Assembly (NCBI RefSeq): GCF_025630775.1 | Contig: NZ_JAOSZE010000028.1 | Location: 62,001-126,000 of the forward strand | From: Actinoplanes sp. KI2 | GTDB taxonomy: Bacteria; Actinomycetota; Actinomycetes; Mycobacteriales; Micromonosporaceae | Length of the DNA stretch: 64,000 nt | Reading direction: 5' to 3' | In this document: positions 1-8,900 of the stretch, piece after piece | Position numbering within the stretch: the stretch's first letter is position 1 | Layout: each line of letters opens with the position of its first letter | Translations under genes and position numbers: made by a program | The notes under the pieces: model-generated | What the model was told of the DNA's origin: nothing | The model's input: the letters and a program-made list of their open reading frames with translations, nothing else | Database searches by the model: none

Positions 1-725
1 TCACCAGGGACACCGACATGCGCCACGATCCGCCCTACCTGTTCCCGGTGCACGGCACGCTCGAGGGCTATTCGGCCGTTCTGCACCAGCAGATGCCTTA
101 TCTGGGTACGAGTTTCTTCGTCGGTCTCGGCACGGTCGCGCTTACGCTGATCATCTCGGCGCCGGCCGGCTACTCCCTCGCCAAGCTGCGGCCGCGCGGC
201 GGCGGTGTCCTCTCGTTCGTGCTGCTCATGGCACAGATGATCCCGGGGATCATCATGGCGATGGGCTTTTACGCCATCTATCTGCGCCTCGGCGTGCTCA
301 ACAGCGCCCCGGGCCTGGTGCTGGCCGACTCGACCATCGCCGTGCCGTTCGGCGTCCTGATCTTCACGGCGTTCATGTCCGGGTTGCCGGGCGAACTGCT
401 GAACGCGGCGGAGATCGATGGCGCGGGACCGTTTCGAACCTTCTGGTCGGTGGTGCTTCCGGTGAGCCGAAACGCGATCGTGACGGTGAGCCTGTTCGCG
501 TTCCTCTGGGCGTGGTCCGACTTCGTCTTCGCCACCACGCTCGACGGCGGCGGCACCCGGCAGCCCATCACGCTCGGCATCTACCACTACATCGGCAACA
601 ACAACCAGCAATGGAACGCCATCATGGCCACCGCCGTGATCGCCTCCATCCCCGCGACGCTGCTGCTCATCCTGGCTCAGCGCTATGTGGCCGCCGGTGT
701 CACCGCCGGCGCCGTGAAAGATTGA
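1..725 (+). CDS. Sugar ABC transporter permease, MalG type (5' end outside window)
   Basis: Inner-membrane permease of a carbohydrate ABC importer. The frame is open to the window edge, and the first ATG (position 18) falls in the periplasmic part that normally follows the first membrane helix, so the true start lies upstream. Hydrophobic segments follow, and the ATPase-docking EAA loop is clear (AAEIDGAGPFRTFWSVVLP). The C-terminus ends in the AGAVKD type of tail common in MalG-like proteins. It ends 8 bp before the GH127 gene, suggesting one operon in which the transporter brings in arabinose-containing sugars released by the hydrolases. The substrate is inferred from context only. Confidence 0.9.
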   Translation, partial: TRDTDMRHDPPYLFPVHGTLEGYSAVLHQQMPYLGTSFFVGLGTVALTLIISAPAGYSLAKLRPRGGGVLSFVLLMAQMIPGIIMAMGFYAIYLRLGVLNSAPGLVLADSTIAVPFGVLIFTAFMSGLPGELLNAAEIDGAGPFRTFWSVVLPVSRNAIVTVSLFAFLWAWSDFVFATTLDGGGTRQPITLGIYHYIGNNNQQWNAIMATAVIASIPATLLLILAQRYVAAGVTAGAVKD

Positions 726-733
726 GGACCATC

Positions 734-2614
734 ATGAACGGCCCCGCCGCGCCCACCCCGTCGGCGCTCGCCGCGCTGCGCCCGCTTCCGCTCACGGCCG
801 TCCGGCTCGACCCCGCCGGCCTGCTCGGCGGCTGGCAGGAGCGCAACGCGTCGGCCACGCTGCCGCACTGCATCGAGCAGTTGACCGCCTACGGCAACCT
901 CGCCAACCTGCGCCGGGTCACCGGCGACACGGACGCTGCGTTCCGCGGCATGTGGTTCGCCGACACCGACGTCTACAAGACGCTCGAAGCAATCGCCTGG
1001 GAGGCCGGGCGGACCGGCGCGAATCCCGAGTTCTTTGCGGACACTGCGGCGCTGGTCGAGAAGGCACAGGACGCGGACGGCTACGTGAATTCGTACTACC
1101 AGGTCGACCACCGTGCCGAGCAGTGGACGGACCTGGGCTTCAGCCACGAGATGTACAGCGCCGGGCACCTGATCCAGGCGGCGGTCGCCGCCGCGCGCGC
1201 CGCCGACGCGCCGCAGTTGGTCACCGTGGCGCGCCGGTTCGCCGACCTTCTGGTACGCCGGTTCGGGCCGGACGGAGCGGAAGTGATCGACGGCCATCCC
1301 GAGGTGGAGACGGCGCTGGTCGAGCTCTACCGGCTGACCGGGCATCGGCCGTACCTGGAGCTCGCGCAGCGGTTCTTGGATCTCCGGGGGCACGGACGGC
1401 TCGGCCAGGGCCGGTTCGGGCCCCGGTACTGGCAGGACCACCAGCCGCTGGCCGAGGCGCAGGAGGCGACCGGGCACGCGGTCCGGCAGGTGTATCTGCT
1501 GGCCGGCGCGGTGGACGTGGCGGTCGAGACGCACTCGGCGCAGCTGCTGGCGGCGGCCGAGCGGCTGTGGGAGTCGGCGCTGGCGAGCAAGACCTACCTT
1601 ACCGGCGGTCAGGGGTCGCGGCACAAGGACGAGAGCTTCGGCGACCCGTACGAGCTGCCGCCGGACCGCGCCTACGCGGAGACCTGCGCGGCGATCGGCA
1701 GCTTCCAGCTGGCCTGGCGGCTGCTGCTGGCCACCGGGAAGGCCCGCTACGCCGACGAGATGGAGCGCCTGCTCTACAACGGGATCGCGGCGAGCACGGC
1801 GCTGGACGGGCGCTCGTTCTTCTACTCCAACCCCCTGCAGTTGCGTGCGGGTCACGACGGGTCCCACGAGGACACGCCGTCGCAGCGGCTCACCTGGTAC
1901 TCGTGCGCGTGCTGCCCGCCGAACCTGGCCCGGCTGATGGCGTCGCTGCACGGTTATGCGGCAACCGGATCGTCGTCGTCGCTGGAGCTGCACCTCTATG
2001 CGGCCGGGGTCTACTCGTCCGGCGACTTCACGCTCGACGTGCGTACCTCGTACCCGTGGGACGAGCGAATCGACATTCGCCTGACGACCGCCGGTGCCGA
2101 GCCGTGGACCCTCGCCCTGCGGGTGCCGGCCTGGTGTCACGACGCCCGGCTCACGGTCAACGGCAGCGTCGTGCGGGACGCCGCCGACGACGGATACCTG
2201 CGAATCACGCGTAACTGGAAAGCCGGCGACACGGTCTCGCTGGTGCTCGCGATGCCGCCGCAGGCCCTCGCCGCGCACCCGCGCGTCGACGCGGTCCGGG
2301 GCAGCGCGGCGCTCGCCCGCGGCCCGGTCGTCTACTGCCTCGAACACTCGGACCTGCCCGATCTGCCCTTCGAGGACCTGGAGCTCGACCCCTCGGCGCC
2401 GCTCTCCGAGGTCGAGCACTCGCTCGCCCCGGTTGCCATCCTGGCCACGCTGCGGGTCCGCCCGGACATCTCGGACACGCTCTACCGGCCACTCACCTCC
2501 GGCGGGCCGGGCACGACGGCGGTGACCGCGCCGGCCATCCCCTACTTCCTGTGGGCGAACCGGGACCCCGGACCGATGCGGGTCTGGATCCCGCTCGCCG
2601 CACGGGAGGAATGA
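734..2614 (+). CDS. GH127 family beta-L-arabinofuranosidase
   Basis: Retaining glycoside hydrolase of family GH127 (former DUF1680), predicted to release L-arabinofuranose from plant glycans in the cytoplasm, as there is no signal peptide. The start is the ATG at 734, just after a GAGG ribosome site overlapping the stop of the permease gene. The 626-residue protein carries the full active-site set: E300 at the acid/base position, then E316-x-C318 and C393-C394 (CCPPN motif). In the Bifidobacterium enzyme HypBA1 the matching residues are E322, E338, C340, C417 and C418, which bind zinc and include the cysteine nucleophile. The spacing is identical between E300 and E316. Neighbours are a sugar permease and a secreted hydrolase, consistent with arabinan or arabinogalactan use. 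Confidence 0.93.
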   Translation: MNGPAAPTPSALAALRPLPLTAVRLDPAGLLGGWQERNASATLPHCIEQLTAYGNLANLRRVTGDTDAAFRGMWFADTDVYKTLEAIAWEAGRTGANPEFFADTAALVEKAQDADGYVNSYYQVDHRAEQWTDLGFSHEMYSAGHLIQAAVAAARAADAPQLVTVARRFADLLVRRFGPDGAEVIDGHPEVETALVELYRLTGHRPYLELAQRFLDLRGHGRLGQGRFGPRYWQDHQPLAEAQEATGHAVRQVYLLAGAVDVAVETHSAQLLAAAERLWESALASKTYLTGGQGSRHKDESFGDPYELPPDRAYAETCAAIGSFQLAWRLLLATGKARYADEMERLLYNGIAASTALDGRSFFYSNPLQLRAGHDGSHEDTPSQRLTWYSCACCPPNLARLMASLHGYAATGSSSSLELHLYAAGVYSSGDFTLDVRTSYPWDERIDIRLTTAGAEPWTLALRVPAWCHDARLTVNGSVVRDAADDGYLRITRNWKAGDTVSLVLAMPPQALAAHPRVDAVRGSAALARGPVVYCLEHSDLPDLPFEDLELDPSAPLSEVEHSLAPVAILATLRVRPDISDTLYRPLTSGGPGTTAVTAPAIPYFLWANRDPGPMRVWIPLAAREE

Positions 2615-2649
2615 ACCCATCCACCTCCCCTTCCCCCCAAAGGTGCCCA

Positions 2650-4356
2650 GTGAAGAATCAGCGAAGAGCCGCGGCCGCGGCGACCCTGACCGTCCTCACC
2701 TTCATCACCGCCGGTGCGCTCCCCAGCCCGGCACAGGCGGCAGGCACCACCCTCACCATCAACGCCGGGACGGCCATCCGTCCCGTCACCCACGTCGCGT
2801 CCGGCGGGCTGTACGCCCTCGCCGAGAACAGCAGGCCGGCCGACTCGACCCTGCTCCCGATCAGGATGAACACCCTCACCCAGCCGGCGCCGGGCGTCGG
2901 GCAGAAGCCGAACGGGCAGCCGCCCGGCGGCGACGCGCTGCTGGTCGCACCGCAGGCCGACCGGGTCGGCGCCGCCGAGATCATCCGGATGCCGGACATC
3001 TACCCGGACTTCCCCTACAAGTGGGTGAGCTGGGCCGACTGGCTGTCCAAGGTGGACACCATGGTCAAGGCCCGGCTGGCGGCGACCGCGGTCAGCAACG
3101 TCCAGGCCTGGGAGATCTGGAACGAGCCGGACTGGACCTGGAACACCTCGGCGGCCGGCACCTGGAACGCGGGCTGGGTCCGCACGTACCAGCGGATCCG
3201 GACCCTGGACACGGTGACCCCGATCGCCGGGCCCGGCTTCTCCACCTGGAACCAGAGCCTGATGAGCTCGTTCCTGTCCAACGCCAAGGCGAACAACGCG
3301 CTGCCGGACATCGTGGTCTGGCACGAGCTGTCCGGCGCCTCCGGTATCGCCGCGCACGTGGCGGCCTACCGATCACTGGAGAGCTCGCTCGGGATCAGCG
3401 CCCGGCCGATCGTCATCAACGAGTACGCGACGACCGGCGAGGTGGACGTCCCCGGGGCGGTGACCAGCTACATCGCCAAGTTCGAGCGGGCCGGTATCCA
3501 GTCGGCGCAGCGTGCCTTCTGGTACGAGTACGGCACGGTCAACGGCCTGGTCGTGAACAACAACCAGCCGACCGGCACGTGGTGGCCGTACAAGTGGTAC
3601 GGCGACATGGCCGGAAACATGGTGCAGACGGTGCCGGCGACGCAGACCGGGCTGGACGGGTTCGCCGCCTACGACGGCACCCGGAAAATCGTGAACGCGG
3701 TGGTGGGCAACGAGTCGGGCACCAACTACGTGCGGGTCACCGGGCTCTCGGCGCTGGGCAGCTCGGTGTCGGTCACCCTGGAGTCGGCGCCCAGCTCGGG
3801 GCGGTTCACGGCGGTCACCGCGCCGACCGCGATCTCCACCTCGACGTACGCGGTGAGCGGCGGGGCGATCACCGTGACCGTGCCCACGATGGACGCCGGG
3901 CGGGCCTACCACCTGGTGATCCAGCCGACCAGCGGGGTGCCGTCGTACCAGCAGCGGTACGAGGCGGAGAACGCGTCGGTGTACCGGGCGTCGCGGCTGT
4001 CGGCGTCGAGCGCGTCCAACGGCGGGTATGTGGGGCGGATCGACAACACCGGTGACCCGCGGTCGGACAGCTACGTCGACTTCGTGGTGAACGTGCCGGC
4101 CGCCCGGTCGTACACGATGACGATCGGCTACGCGAACGCGACCGGCGCCACCGCTACCCAGGGGCTGGCGTACAACGGGAGTGCCTGGTCGACGATCAGT
4201 TATCCGCCGACGGCCGCCTGGGGCGTCTTCGGATCGACCGTGAGCGTCCCGGTCTCCCTGAGGGCCGGCTACAACGTGATCCGGCTGGCGAAGGGAGCGC
4301 CGTACTTCGCCGGCGGCACGGGTTACGCCGAGCTGGACTACATCCAGCTGACCTGA
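2650..4356 (+). CDS. Secreted clan GH-A glycoside hydrolase with C-terminal CBM35-like domain
   Basis: Secreted carbohydrate-active enzyme of 568 residues. The GTG at 2650 starts a signal peptide (KNQRR, hydrophobic core, cleavage near AQAAG). The catalytic part (about residues 30-330) has the two glutamates expected of a clan GH-A barrel: E159 in WEIWNEPD, the acid/base, and E258 in VINEYAT, the nucleophile. It resembles GH39-type beta-xylosidases, but I cannot fix the family. A beta-sandwich region follows, then a domain from about residue 440 beginning YEAENA and ending YAELDYIQL, typical of CBM35/CBM6 modules. The gene is 35 bp downstream of the GH127 gene on the same strand and is followed by a strong terminator. 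Confidence 0.85.
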   Translation: MKNQRRAAAAATLTVLTFITAGALPSPAQAAGTTLTINAGTAIRPVTHVASGGLYALAENSRPADSTLLPIRMNTLTQPAPGVGQKPNGQPPGGDALLVAPQADRVGAAEIIRMPDIYPDFPYKWVSWADWLSKVDTMVKARLAATAVSNVQAWEIWNEPDWTWNTSAAGTWNAGWVRTYQRIRTLDTVTPIAGPGFSTWNQSLMSSFLSNAKANNALPDIVVWHELSGASGIAAHVAAYRSLESSLGISARPIVINEYATTGEVDVPGAVTSYIAKFERAGIQSAQRAFWYEYGTVNGLVVNNNQPTGTWWPYKWYGDMAGNMVQTVPATQTGLDGFAAYDGTRKIVNAVVGNESGTNYVRVTGLSALGSSVSVTLESAPSSGRFTAVTAPTAISTSTYAVSGGAITVTVPTMDAGRAYHLVIQPTSGVPSYQQRYEAENASVYRASRLSASSASNGGYVGRIDNTGDPRSDSYVDFVVNVPAARSYTMTIGYANATGATATQGLAYNGSAWSTISYPPTAAWGVFGSTVSVPVSLRAGYNVIRLAKGAPYFAGGTGYAELDYIQLT

Positions 4357-4367
4357 TCCTTCCGGTT

Positions 4368-4397
4368 GGTGAGCGGCCGGGATTCCGGCCGCTCACC
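4368..4397 (+). terminator. Strong hairpin terminator after the GH operon
   Basis: A perfect 13-bp inverted repeat (GGTGAGCGGCCGG and its complement) with a GATT tetraloop begins 12 bp after the hydrolase stop codon. There is no long T-run, as usual in high-GC actinobacteria. Confidence 0.75.
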
Positions 4398-4449
4398 CAT
4401 TTCCGACCGCCCGCACGGCCGTGATCGGCCGGCACGGTACGTTGCAGGG

Positions 4450-5451
4450 ATGTACCGGCCGCGCACCGCCACCATCCGCGACGTCGCCGCTCTGGCGGGC
4501 GTCTCGGTGGGCACCGCGTCGAAGGCCCTCAACGGCCGCGGCTCGCTGCGTGCCGACACCGTGGCCCGGGTCCGCCAGGCCGCCGATCAGCTGGATTTCC
4601 ACCCCAACCCGGCCGCCCGCAGCCTGCACGCCGGCCGCACCTACACGGTCGGGATGATCACCACCGACACGATCGGCCGCTTCAGCATCCCGCTGCTGAT
4701 CGGCGCCGAGGACACCCTGGGCGCCGGCGAGATGTCGGTGCTGCTGTGCGACGCCCGGGACGATCCGATCCGGGAACAACACCATTTGCGTACGCTGCTG
4801 GGCCGTCGCGTGGACGGCATCATCGTCACCGGCCGGCGGGCGGGCACGCGCCAGCCGTTGGCCGCCACGGTCCCGGTCGTCTACGCCTTCCTCGCGTCGT
4901 CCTCGCAGAGCGACTGCTCGGTCGTGCCGGACGAGACCGGCGGCGCCCGCCTGGCCGCCGACCACCTGCTCACGGTCGGCCGCCGCCGGATCGCCGTGGT
5001 GACCGGACCCGAACACCATCAGTCCGCCCGGGTGCGGTCCGCCGCCACGATCGCGCGGCTGGCCGAGGCCGGCCTGGACCCGGTGGCCGCTCCGCTGCAC
5101 GGCGAGTGGAGCGAGGCGTGGGGCCGCCAGGCGGTCGGGGTGCTGCTGGCGCGGAAGATCGAGTTCGACGCGGTCATGTGCGGAAGCGATCAGATCGCCC
5201 GCGGCGCCGCCGACACCCTGCGCGAGGCCGGCCGGCGGGTGCCGCAGGACGTGGCCCTGGTCGGCTTCGACAACTGGGACGTGATCGCGCTCGCCAGCCG
5301 GCCGCCGTTGACCAGCATCGACATGGACCTGGAGGGGCTGGGCCGGGCAGCGGCCGAACTGCTGCTGAGGGCGATCGAGGGCAATTACTCCCCCGGCGTC
5401 CACGCCCACCCGGCGAAGCTGGTGATCCGCGACTCGACCGTGCCCGCATAG
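4450..5451 (+). CDS. LacI family transcriptional regulator
   Basis: DNA-binding repressor of 333 residues. The N-terminal helix-turn-helix and hinge are canonical (TIRDVAALAGVSVGTASKALN), followed by a periplasmic-binding-protein-like sugar-sensing domain that ends with LVIRDSTVPA. The ATG at 4450 leaves seven residues before the HTH, the usual LacI spacing; upstream in-frame codons lie over the terminator. It probably controls the arabinoside-hydrolase and transporter genes immediately upstream. That is inferred from position, since I could not identify its operator because the promoter of that operon is outside the window. Confidence 0.92.
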   Translation: MYRPRTATIRDVAALAGVSVGTASKALNGRGSLRADTVARVRQAADQLDFHPNPAARSLHAGRTYTVGMITTDTIGRFSIPLLIGAEDTLGAGEMSVLLCDARDDPIREQHHLRTLLGRRVDGIIVTGRRAGTRQPLAATVPVVYAFLASSSQSDCSVVPDETGGARLAADHLLTVGRRRIAVVTGPEHHQSARVRSAATIARLAEAGLDPVAAPLHGEWSEAWGRQAVGVLLARKIEFDAVMCGSDQIARGAADTLREAGRRVPQDVALVGFDNWDVIALASRPPLTSIDMDLEGLGRAAAELLLRAIEGNYSPGVHAHPAKLVIRDSTVPA

Positions 5452-5474
5452 CCCGGGGGGCGAAAGGGGGAAAG

Positions 5475-5547
5475 AGCGGACGACGGGATTCGAACCCGCG
5501 ACCCTCACCTTGGCAAGGTGATGCGCTACCAGCTGCGCTACGTCCGC
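5475..5547 (-). tRNA. tRNA-Gly (GCC anticodon)
   Basis: A 73-nt cloverleaf on the minus strand. The acceptor stem is GCGGACG/CGTCCGC with T as discriminator base, the anticodon stem-loop is CACCTTGCCAAGGTG with anticodon GCC, and the T-arm is GGGTTCGAATCCC. CCA is not encoded (TCTT follows). It lies between the LacI gene and the flavoprotein gene. I see no integrase or att-like repeat beside it. Confidence 0.97.
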
Positions 5548-5613
5548 GTTGAGGTAGACCATACCGGACCGGTGTTGAGGTCGGCGCGCACCCCCTGCGA
5601 CGATTCACCGGTG

Positions 5614-7284
5614 GTGTCGTCCTTTCCCGAACTCGGCGAGGAGCCCGGCGAGCTGAGCGCCGCCGCGTTCCACGTGCTCGACCCCGATCAGTTCGCCCGC
5701 GCGGCGGCCTACGGCACGCGGCACGCGGTGGAGACCGGCGAGATTCTGTACGACGTCGGCGACGAGAACTGCGACCTGATCCTGATCGAGTCGGCGACCG
5801 CCGAGGTGGTCCGGACGCCGACCGCGAGCGCGCCGGAGGAGCTGTTCCTGACCGCCGGGCCGGGCCAGTACCTCGGCGAGATGAACCTGCTCACCGGGCA
5901 GAGCCGGATCCTCGCCGCGCGGGTCGCCGCGCCGGGCACCATCGTCCGGATCGACGGCGAGCAGTTCCGCCGGCTGATGGCGCAGGACACCGAGATCAGC
6001 GACCTGCTGCTGCGATCGTTCCTGGCGCGCCGGCTGCTGCTCGCCGATCGATCGGGCCGCAACCTCGAGGTGATCGGCGACGCGTCGACCGGCGCGGGCC
6101 TGGCGCTCCAGACGTTCCTGTCCCGGCAGGAGCAGCCGCATCTGTGGCTGTCCGAGACGTCGGAGGCGGGCCGCCAGGCGATGGCCGGGGCCGGGCTGAC
6201 GGCCGCCGACCTCCCCGCGGTGGTCACGCCGAGGGAGACGTTGCGGCAGGTCAACCCGGGCATCCTCAGCCAGCATCTGGGGCTCACCTACCGGCGTACG
6301 CCCAAGGGGGTTGCCGACCTCACGATCGTGGGCGCCGGTCCGGCCGGCCTGGCCGCCGCGGTCTACGGCGCCTCCGAGGGCCTGGAGACGGTCCTGCTGG
6401 ACGCGGTCGCCACCGGCGGGCAGGCGGCGGCGAGCTCCCGGATCGAGAACTACCTGGGGTTCCCGTTCGGGCTCAGCGGCAAGGCGCTGACCGGTCGCGC
6501 GGCCGTGCAGGCGCTCAAGTTCGGCGCGCATCTGGCCAGCCCGTGCGGGGTGCAGGGGCTGCGGTCGTACGGCGGCGAGCACGTGGTCACCCTGGTCGAC
6601 GGCACCGAGATCGAGACGCGCACGGTGCTGATCGCGACCGGCGCGGCGTACCGGAACCTGCCGTTGAAACGCTGGCCGGATTTCGTCGGCTCGGGCATCT
6701 ACTACGCGGCGACCGAGCTCGAGGCGCAGGCCGTCGCGGGCCTGCCGGTCACCGTGGTCGGCGGCGCGAACTCGGCCGGTCAGGCGGCGCTCTACCTGGC
6801 CCGGCGGGCCGGGAAGGTCACGCTGGTGGTCCGCGGCGACGATCTGTACGCGAAGATGTCTAGCTATCTGGTGGACCGTATCCTCGCCGATCCGGCGATC
6901 GAGGTGCAGACCGCGACCGAGGTCACCGCCCTGCAGGGCGGCGCCCGCCTGGAACAGGTCACGCTCACCTCGCGGTCGTCCGGCGGATCCGACCCTTGTG
7001 GATGCTTCGGGCTGTTCTGCTTCATCGGCGCCACCCCGGCCACCGATTGGCTGACCGAGGTGGCCCTCTGCCCGGCCGGGTTCGTCCCGACCGACGTGCA
7101 GCTGGGCGACCGGTGGACCGCCGCGGACCGTGGACCGTTGCCGTTCGAGACCAGCGTGCCGGGCGTGTTCGCGGCCGGCGACGTGCGGCTCGGCTCGATG
7201 AAGCGGGTGGCGGCGGCGGTCGGCGAGGGCGCGAGCGCGGTCCGCTCGGTGCATCAGGCGCTCGCCCTGCGCCCGACCGGGTAA
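5614..7284 (+). CDS. Cyclic-nucleotide-binding domain fused to thioredoxin-reductase-like flavoprotein
   Basis: Two-domain cytoplasmic protein of about 556 residues. Residues 15-150 form a cNMP-binding/Crp-like sensor barrel (GQYLGEMNLLTGQSR is the phosphate-binding-cassette region). The rest is a thioredoxin-reductase-like oxidoreductase with an FAD Rossmann motif (GAGPAGL at 240) and an NAD(P)H motif (GGANSAGQ from about 383). The redox CxxC that thioredoxin reductases carry just before the NADPH motif reads AATE here (365-368), so it is not a canonical thioredoxin reductase. The start must lie downstream of the tRNA; the paired GTG codons at 5611 and 5614 are the first sensible choice, but no good ribosome site is visible. 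A CxxC-less cNMP-flavoprotein group is known in actinobacteria; its substrate is unclear. Confidence 0.85.
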   Translation: MSSFPELGEEPGELSAAAFHVLDPDQFARAAAYGTRHAVETGEILYDVGDENCDLILIESATAEVVRTPTASAPEELFLTAGPGQYLGEMNLLTGQSRILAARVAAPGTIVRIDGEQFRRLMAQDTEISDLLLRSFLARRLLLADRSGRNLEVIGDASTGAGLALQTFLSRQEQPHLWLSETSEAGRQAMAGAGLTAADLPAVVTPRETLRQVNPGILSQHLGLTYRRTPKGVADLTIVGAGPAGLAAAVYGASEGLETVLLDAVATGGQAAASSRIENYLGFPFGLSGKALTGRAAVQALKFGAHLASPCGVQGLRSYGGEHVVTLVDGTEIETRTVLIATGAAYRNLPLKRWPDFVGSGIYYAATELEAQAVAGLPVTVVGGANSAGQAALYLARRAGKVTLVVRGDDLYAKMSSYLVDRILADPAIEVQTATEVTALQGGARLEQVTLTSRSSGGSDPCGCFGLFCFIGATPATDWLTEVALCPAGFVPTDVQLGDRWTAADRGPLPFETSVPGVFAAGDVRLGSMKRVAAAVGEGASAVRSVHQALALRPTG

Positions 7285-7389
7285 GGCGACCGACCGATCG
7301 GACCGCGGTGCGATCGGGTGCACCCTCCGCTCGCCCAGCTCACGACCGGGTGACTGCGGCCGCGGGCGGCTGCGGGTAGCATCTGGCGA

Positions 7390-7710
7390 ATGCCGAACGA
7401 CCCTACGATCCGGTATGAACCGGCCGATCCCGACGGTCTGGTGGTCGGCGCGCTCGGCGGGGAGCTCGACCTGGACCGCGCCGACGCCGTCCGCGACAGC
7501 CTGGCCGCCGCGGCCGGCGCCCCGGGCTGCCGGTACCTGCGGATCGACGTGAGCGACCTGGGCTTCATCGACTCGTACGGGCTCGGAGCGCTGGTCAGCG
7601 CCCGCAACAGCGCCGCCGCGAAGGGCGTGACGATGACCCTGGCCGAGCCGTCACCGCCGGTGCGCAAGGCGATCGAGGTGACCGGGCTCGGTCACGTCTT
7701 CGGGCTGTAG
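7390..7710 (+). CDS. STAS-domain anti-sigma factor antagonist
   Basis: Small 106-residue single STAS domain of the SpoIIAA/RsbV type. The phospho-acceptor loop is recognisable (DLGFIDSYGLGAL, with the serine of DS-x-GL), so the protein is likely to be phosphorylated by an anti-sigma kinase and to release a sigma factor when dephosphorylated. No kinase or sigma gene lies in the window, so its partner must be encoded elsewhere. The ATG at 7390 gives a full-length domain. The preceding 105 bp show no obvious promoter. Confidence 0.9.
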   Translation: MPNDPTIRYEPADPDGLVVGALGGELDLDRADAVRDSLAAAAGAPGCRYLRIDVSDLGFIDSYGLGALVSARNSAAAKGVTMTLAEPSPPVRKAIEVTGLGHVFGL

Positions 7711-7716
7711 CTCGCG

Positions 7717-8028
7717 CTAGTTCGCGGCCATCCGGATCAGCGCGTTGCCGCCCAGCAGCAGCACGTCGGCCCCGGCCACCAGGGCCATGCTCAGGTGCAG
7801 ATGGCGCGCCGCGACCTCGGGATCGTCGCCGGTCAGGCCCCGGAACGCGTAAAACGCGGCGGCCAGGATCAGCGGGATGCCGCCGATCAGCAGGAGGCCG
7901 ACCGCGCCGGGCGTGCGGCCCTGCGCGACGAGCAGGGTGACCATCACGGTCGGCAGGACGCCGAAGATGGTCAGGGCCAGCACGGCATACCAGCGAAGTG
8001 ACCTGAGGGCGCCCGTCGTGTTCTCCAC
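7717..8028 (-). CDS. Small four-helix membrane protein, unknown function
   Basis: A 103-residue protein with a short charged N-terminus and about three to four hydrophobic segments (WYAVLALTIFGVLPTVMVTLL, AVGLLLIGGIPLILAAAFYAF, MALVAGADVLLLGGNALI). No catalytic motif is visible and I do not recognise the family. It is convergent with the STAS gene (6 bp gap) and follows the next gene on the same strand by 14 bp, so the two membrane proteins probably form an operon. Confidence 0.7.
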   Translation of the reverse strand: MENTTGALRSLRWYAVLALTIFGVLPTVMVTLLVAQGRTPGAVGLLLIGGIPLILAAAFYAFRGLTGDDPEVAARHLHLSMALVAGADVLLLGGNALIRMAAN

Positions 8029-8042
8029 CAGACAGAGGATAA

Positions 8043-8822
8043 CTACCGGCGCGGGCGGCGCCTCAGGCGTACGCCGGCATGGGTCTGCAGTGCCGCCCGT
8101 CCGCGGAGACGACGACGCGCCGCGGACGGCACGGCCCGGCCCGGGCCGGTGTGCGCCAGGTCGACCGTGATCCGGGGCTCGGCCGGCTCGCCGTCCTCCT
8201 CGAACTCAGGCTCTTCGAGGCCGGGCTCTTCGAACTCGGCTCCGGGCTCTTCGAACTCGGCCCCGGGCTCTTCGACGTCGGGCTCGGGCTCTTCGAACTC
8301 TGCCTCGTCGAAGTCGGGCTCGGGCTCGGGCTCTTCGAACTCGGCCTCGGGCTCTTCGATGAAGACGATCTCGGGCTCTTCGTCGGCCGGGTCGACGACG
8401 CCGGGGCGGGTCAGCACCACGGCGGCGGCCAGGTTCGCGATCGCCAGCGGCGCGCCGGACAGCGCGAGCAGCGGCGTGCCCTGGTACGTCGTGGCGATCA
8501 GAACGGCCACCGCGAGCACGATGACGATCGCCGAGGCGGCGCCGAGCCGGCGGGCCCAGACGCCGCCGCTGCCGAACGATCGGACGACCGCGGTGGCGCA
8601 GGCCGCGCCGAGCAGGGCCGCCGCCACCCACCCGATGACCAGCGGGGCCATCTGCGGCCAGGTGCCGGTGTAGTCGTCGGCGAAGACGAACATCAGGAAC
8701 GGCGCGCCGACCACGGCGATCACCAGGAAGAGCGCCGCGTCCACGGTCAGCACGACGCTGGCCGCCGTGATCGGGTCGAACCGGCGCCGTTCGGTCAACT
8801 CGCCCACCTCGATGTCGACCAT
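8043..8822 (-). CDS. Membrane protein with long Glu/Pro-rich repetitive cytoplasmic tail
   Basis: A 259-residue protein. The ATG at 8822 is chosen because GAAGG lies 8 nt before it; an upstream in-frame start at 8852 lacks such a site. Four hydrophobic segments occupy about residues 20-135. They are followed by a highly acidic, proline-spaced tail (repeats of EFEEPE, EEPGAEFEEPG) and an abrupt switch to a basic end (ARRRLRGR, RLRRRPRR). The tail is encoded by short imperfect DNA repeats (about 8200-8380). No family is recognised. The charge pattern suggests an extended spacer or a site for binding a basic partner; this is inference. Confidence 0.7.
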   Translation of the reverse strand: MVDIEVGELTERRRFDPITAASVVLTVDAALFLVIAVVGAPFLMFVFADDYTGTWPQMAPLVIGWVAAALLGAACATAVVRSFGSGGVWARRLGAASAIVIVLAVAVLIATTYQGTPLLALSGAPLAIANLAAAVVLTRPGVVDPADEEPEIVFIEEPEAEFEEPEPEPDFDEAEFEEPEPDVEEPGAEFEEPGAEFEEPGLEEPEFEEDGEPAEPRITVDLAHTGPGRAVPSAARRRLRGRAALQTHAGVRLRRRPRR

Positions 8823-8900
8823 GCGCCCGCCCTTCGTAATCTTGGAGGGCACCGTAACGCATCGGTGCCAGGTCGCGCCGCCCCTCGGGGCTTCGTTTTA

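Noticed and set aside
5475..5547. Integration site of a mobile element at the tRNA-Gly gene
   Set aside because: No integrase and no partial tRNA copy within the window.
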